The translations under genes were made by a program, and so were the position numbers. A model generated the notes under the pieces. That model was not told where the DNA came from. It was given only the letters and a program-made list of their open reading frames with translations, and ran no database searches. Below, one piece after another: positions 51,369 to 51,741 of a DNA stretch of 51,741 nucleotides; within the stretch, counting starts at the first letter, position 1; the number at the start of each line of letters is the position of its first letter. This DNA is from Betaproteobacteria bacterium (GTDB lineage Bacteria > Pseudomonadota > Gammaproteobacteria > Burkholderiales > Rhodocyclaceae), in contig JACQYA010000186.1 of assembly GCA_016208425.1 (NCBI GenBank), positions 1-51,741 on the forward strand, written 5' to 3'.

Positions 51369-51741
51369 TTACTCGATGAACAACGAGGAAACCGAGTCCT
51401 CGTTGCTGATCCGACGTATCGTTTCGGCCATCACGTCGGCGACCGACAACTGGCGGATACGCGGGCAGTTGCGCGCATCCTCGCGCAGCTGGATGGTGTC
51501 GGTGACGACCAGCTCGTCGATATCCGAAGCGTTGATGCGCTCCACCGCCGGTCCGGAGAGCACCGCATGCACGCAATAGGCGAGCACCTGTTTGGCGCCA
51601 TGCGCCTTGAGCGCGGAAGCCGCCTTGCACAGCGTGCCGGCGGTATCGACCATGTCGTCCATGATGACGCAGGTGCGGCCTTCGACTTCGCCGATGATGT
51701 TCATCACTTCGGCGACGTTGGCTTTCGGGCGGCGTTTGTCG
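51369..51741 (-). CDS. prs: Ribose-phosphate pyrophosphokinase (3' part; gene continues past the window)
   Basis: The last 123 residues of PRPP synthetase. The frame enters from the window edge with [19 protein letters not shown], and contains the PRPP-binding loop [13 protein letters not shown] followed by [10 protein letters not shown] and VVTDTIQL. The product is PRPP for nucleotide, histidine and NAD synthesis. The N-terminal part and start codon are outside the window. Confidence 0.96.
   Translation of the reverse strand, partial: DKRRPKANVAEVMNIIGEVEGRTCVIMDDMVDTAGTLCKAASALKAHGAKQVLAYCVHAVLSGPAVERINASDIDELVVTDTIQLREDARNCPRIRQLSVADVMAETIRRISNEDSVSSLFIE

Overview
The window reads as chromosomal DNA of a betaproteobacterium, most likely of the order Rhodocyclales (Azonexus/Dechloromonas/Propionivibrio-like). 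The grounds are the high GC content, the codon use, and several typical gene neighbourhoods: pilG-H-I-J-L, ahcY-holin-metF behind an S-adenosylhomocysteine (SAH) riboswitch, DUF4124-ntrB-ntrC, birA-coaX, thiD-thiE-hemL and prs-rplY-pth. The genus assignment is an inference; no rRNA or other marker gene is present. Most of the window is ordinary core genome with short accessory patches.

Layout. 1-2346: a decayed integron-integrase N-terminus, a Gly/Cys-tailed membrane protein and gabD. 2393-7711: an NlpC/P60 lipoprotein, a secreted DUF1566/DUF5648 protein, a Spy/CpxP-like chaperone and a divergent OmpR/EnvZ-type two-component system whose promoter region carries a 31-bp-spaced direct repeat. 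7862-17128 (minus strand): the chemosensory operon of type IV pili, pilGHIJL. 17275-20600 (minus): a TfoX-like gene, then metF, a PF04020 membrane protein and ahcY, the last led by an SAH riboswitch, so the methyl cycle is controlled by its own toxic by-product. 20670-25433: an rRNA methyltransferase, a HemJ-like protein, an SDR protein, a 2Fe-2S/flavin reductase and an EAL-HDOD protein. 25472-29075: a CheB-CheR-PAS protein lying between two copies of one palindromic repeat; the right-hand copy supplies its stop codon.

29135-38437 is a nitrogen region. A divergent gene of unknown function faces nirB-nirD-narK, which has a near-perfect sigma-54 promoter. Downstream lie an NtrC-like operator, a DUF4124 protein and ntrB-ntrC. 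The two-component system needed to switch on the sigma-54 promoter is therefore encoded a few kilobases from it.

38448-41450 is birA and coaX, which are usually neighbours, separated by about 1.4 kb of AT-richer DNA. This DNA holds a stump of a cytosine-C5 methyltransferase and an internally deleted nuclease/N6-methylase gene, the scar of a restriction-modification system. 41512-45778 is a compact DUF350 / SPFH-SHOCT / DUF4178 / 48-aa membrane peptide cluster followed by a DUF2799 lipoprotein, probably an envelope or membrane-maintenance module of unknown mechanism. 45919-46959 is a ClpX-like AAA+ protein without the zinc-binding domain and with altered pore loops. 47049-51741 is thiD-thiE-hemL, then pth, rplY and the 3' end of prs on the minus strand with two clear intrinsic terminators.

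The best candidates for undescribed biology are the ClpX-like unfoldase with rewritten substrate-gripping loops, the DUF350-SPFH-DUF4178 module beside it, and the restriction-modification scar. No CRISPR array, tRNA, rRNA, complete insertion sequence or prophage was seen.
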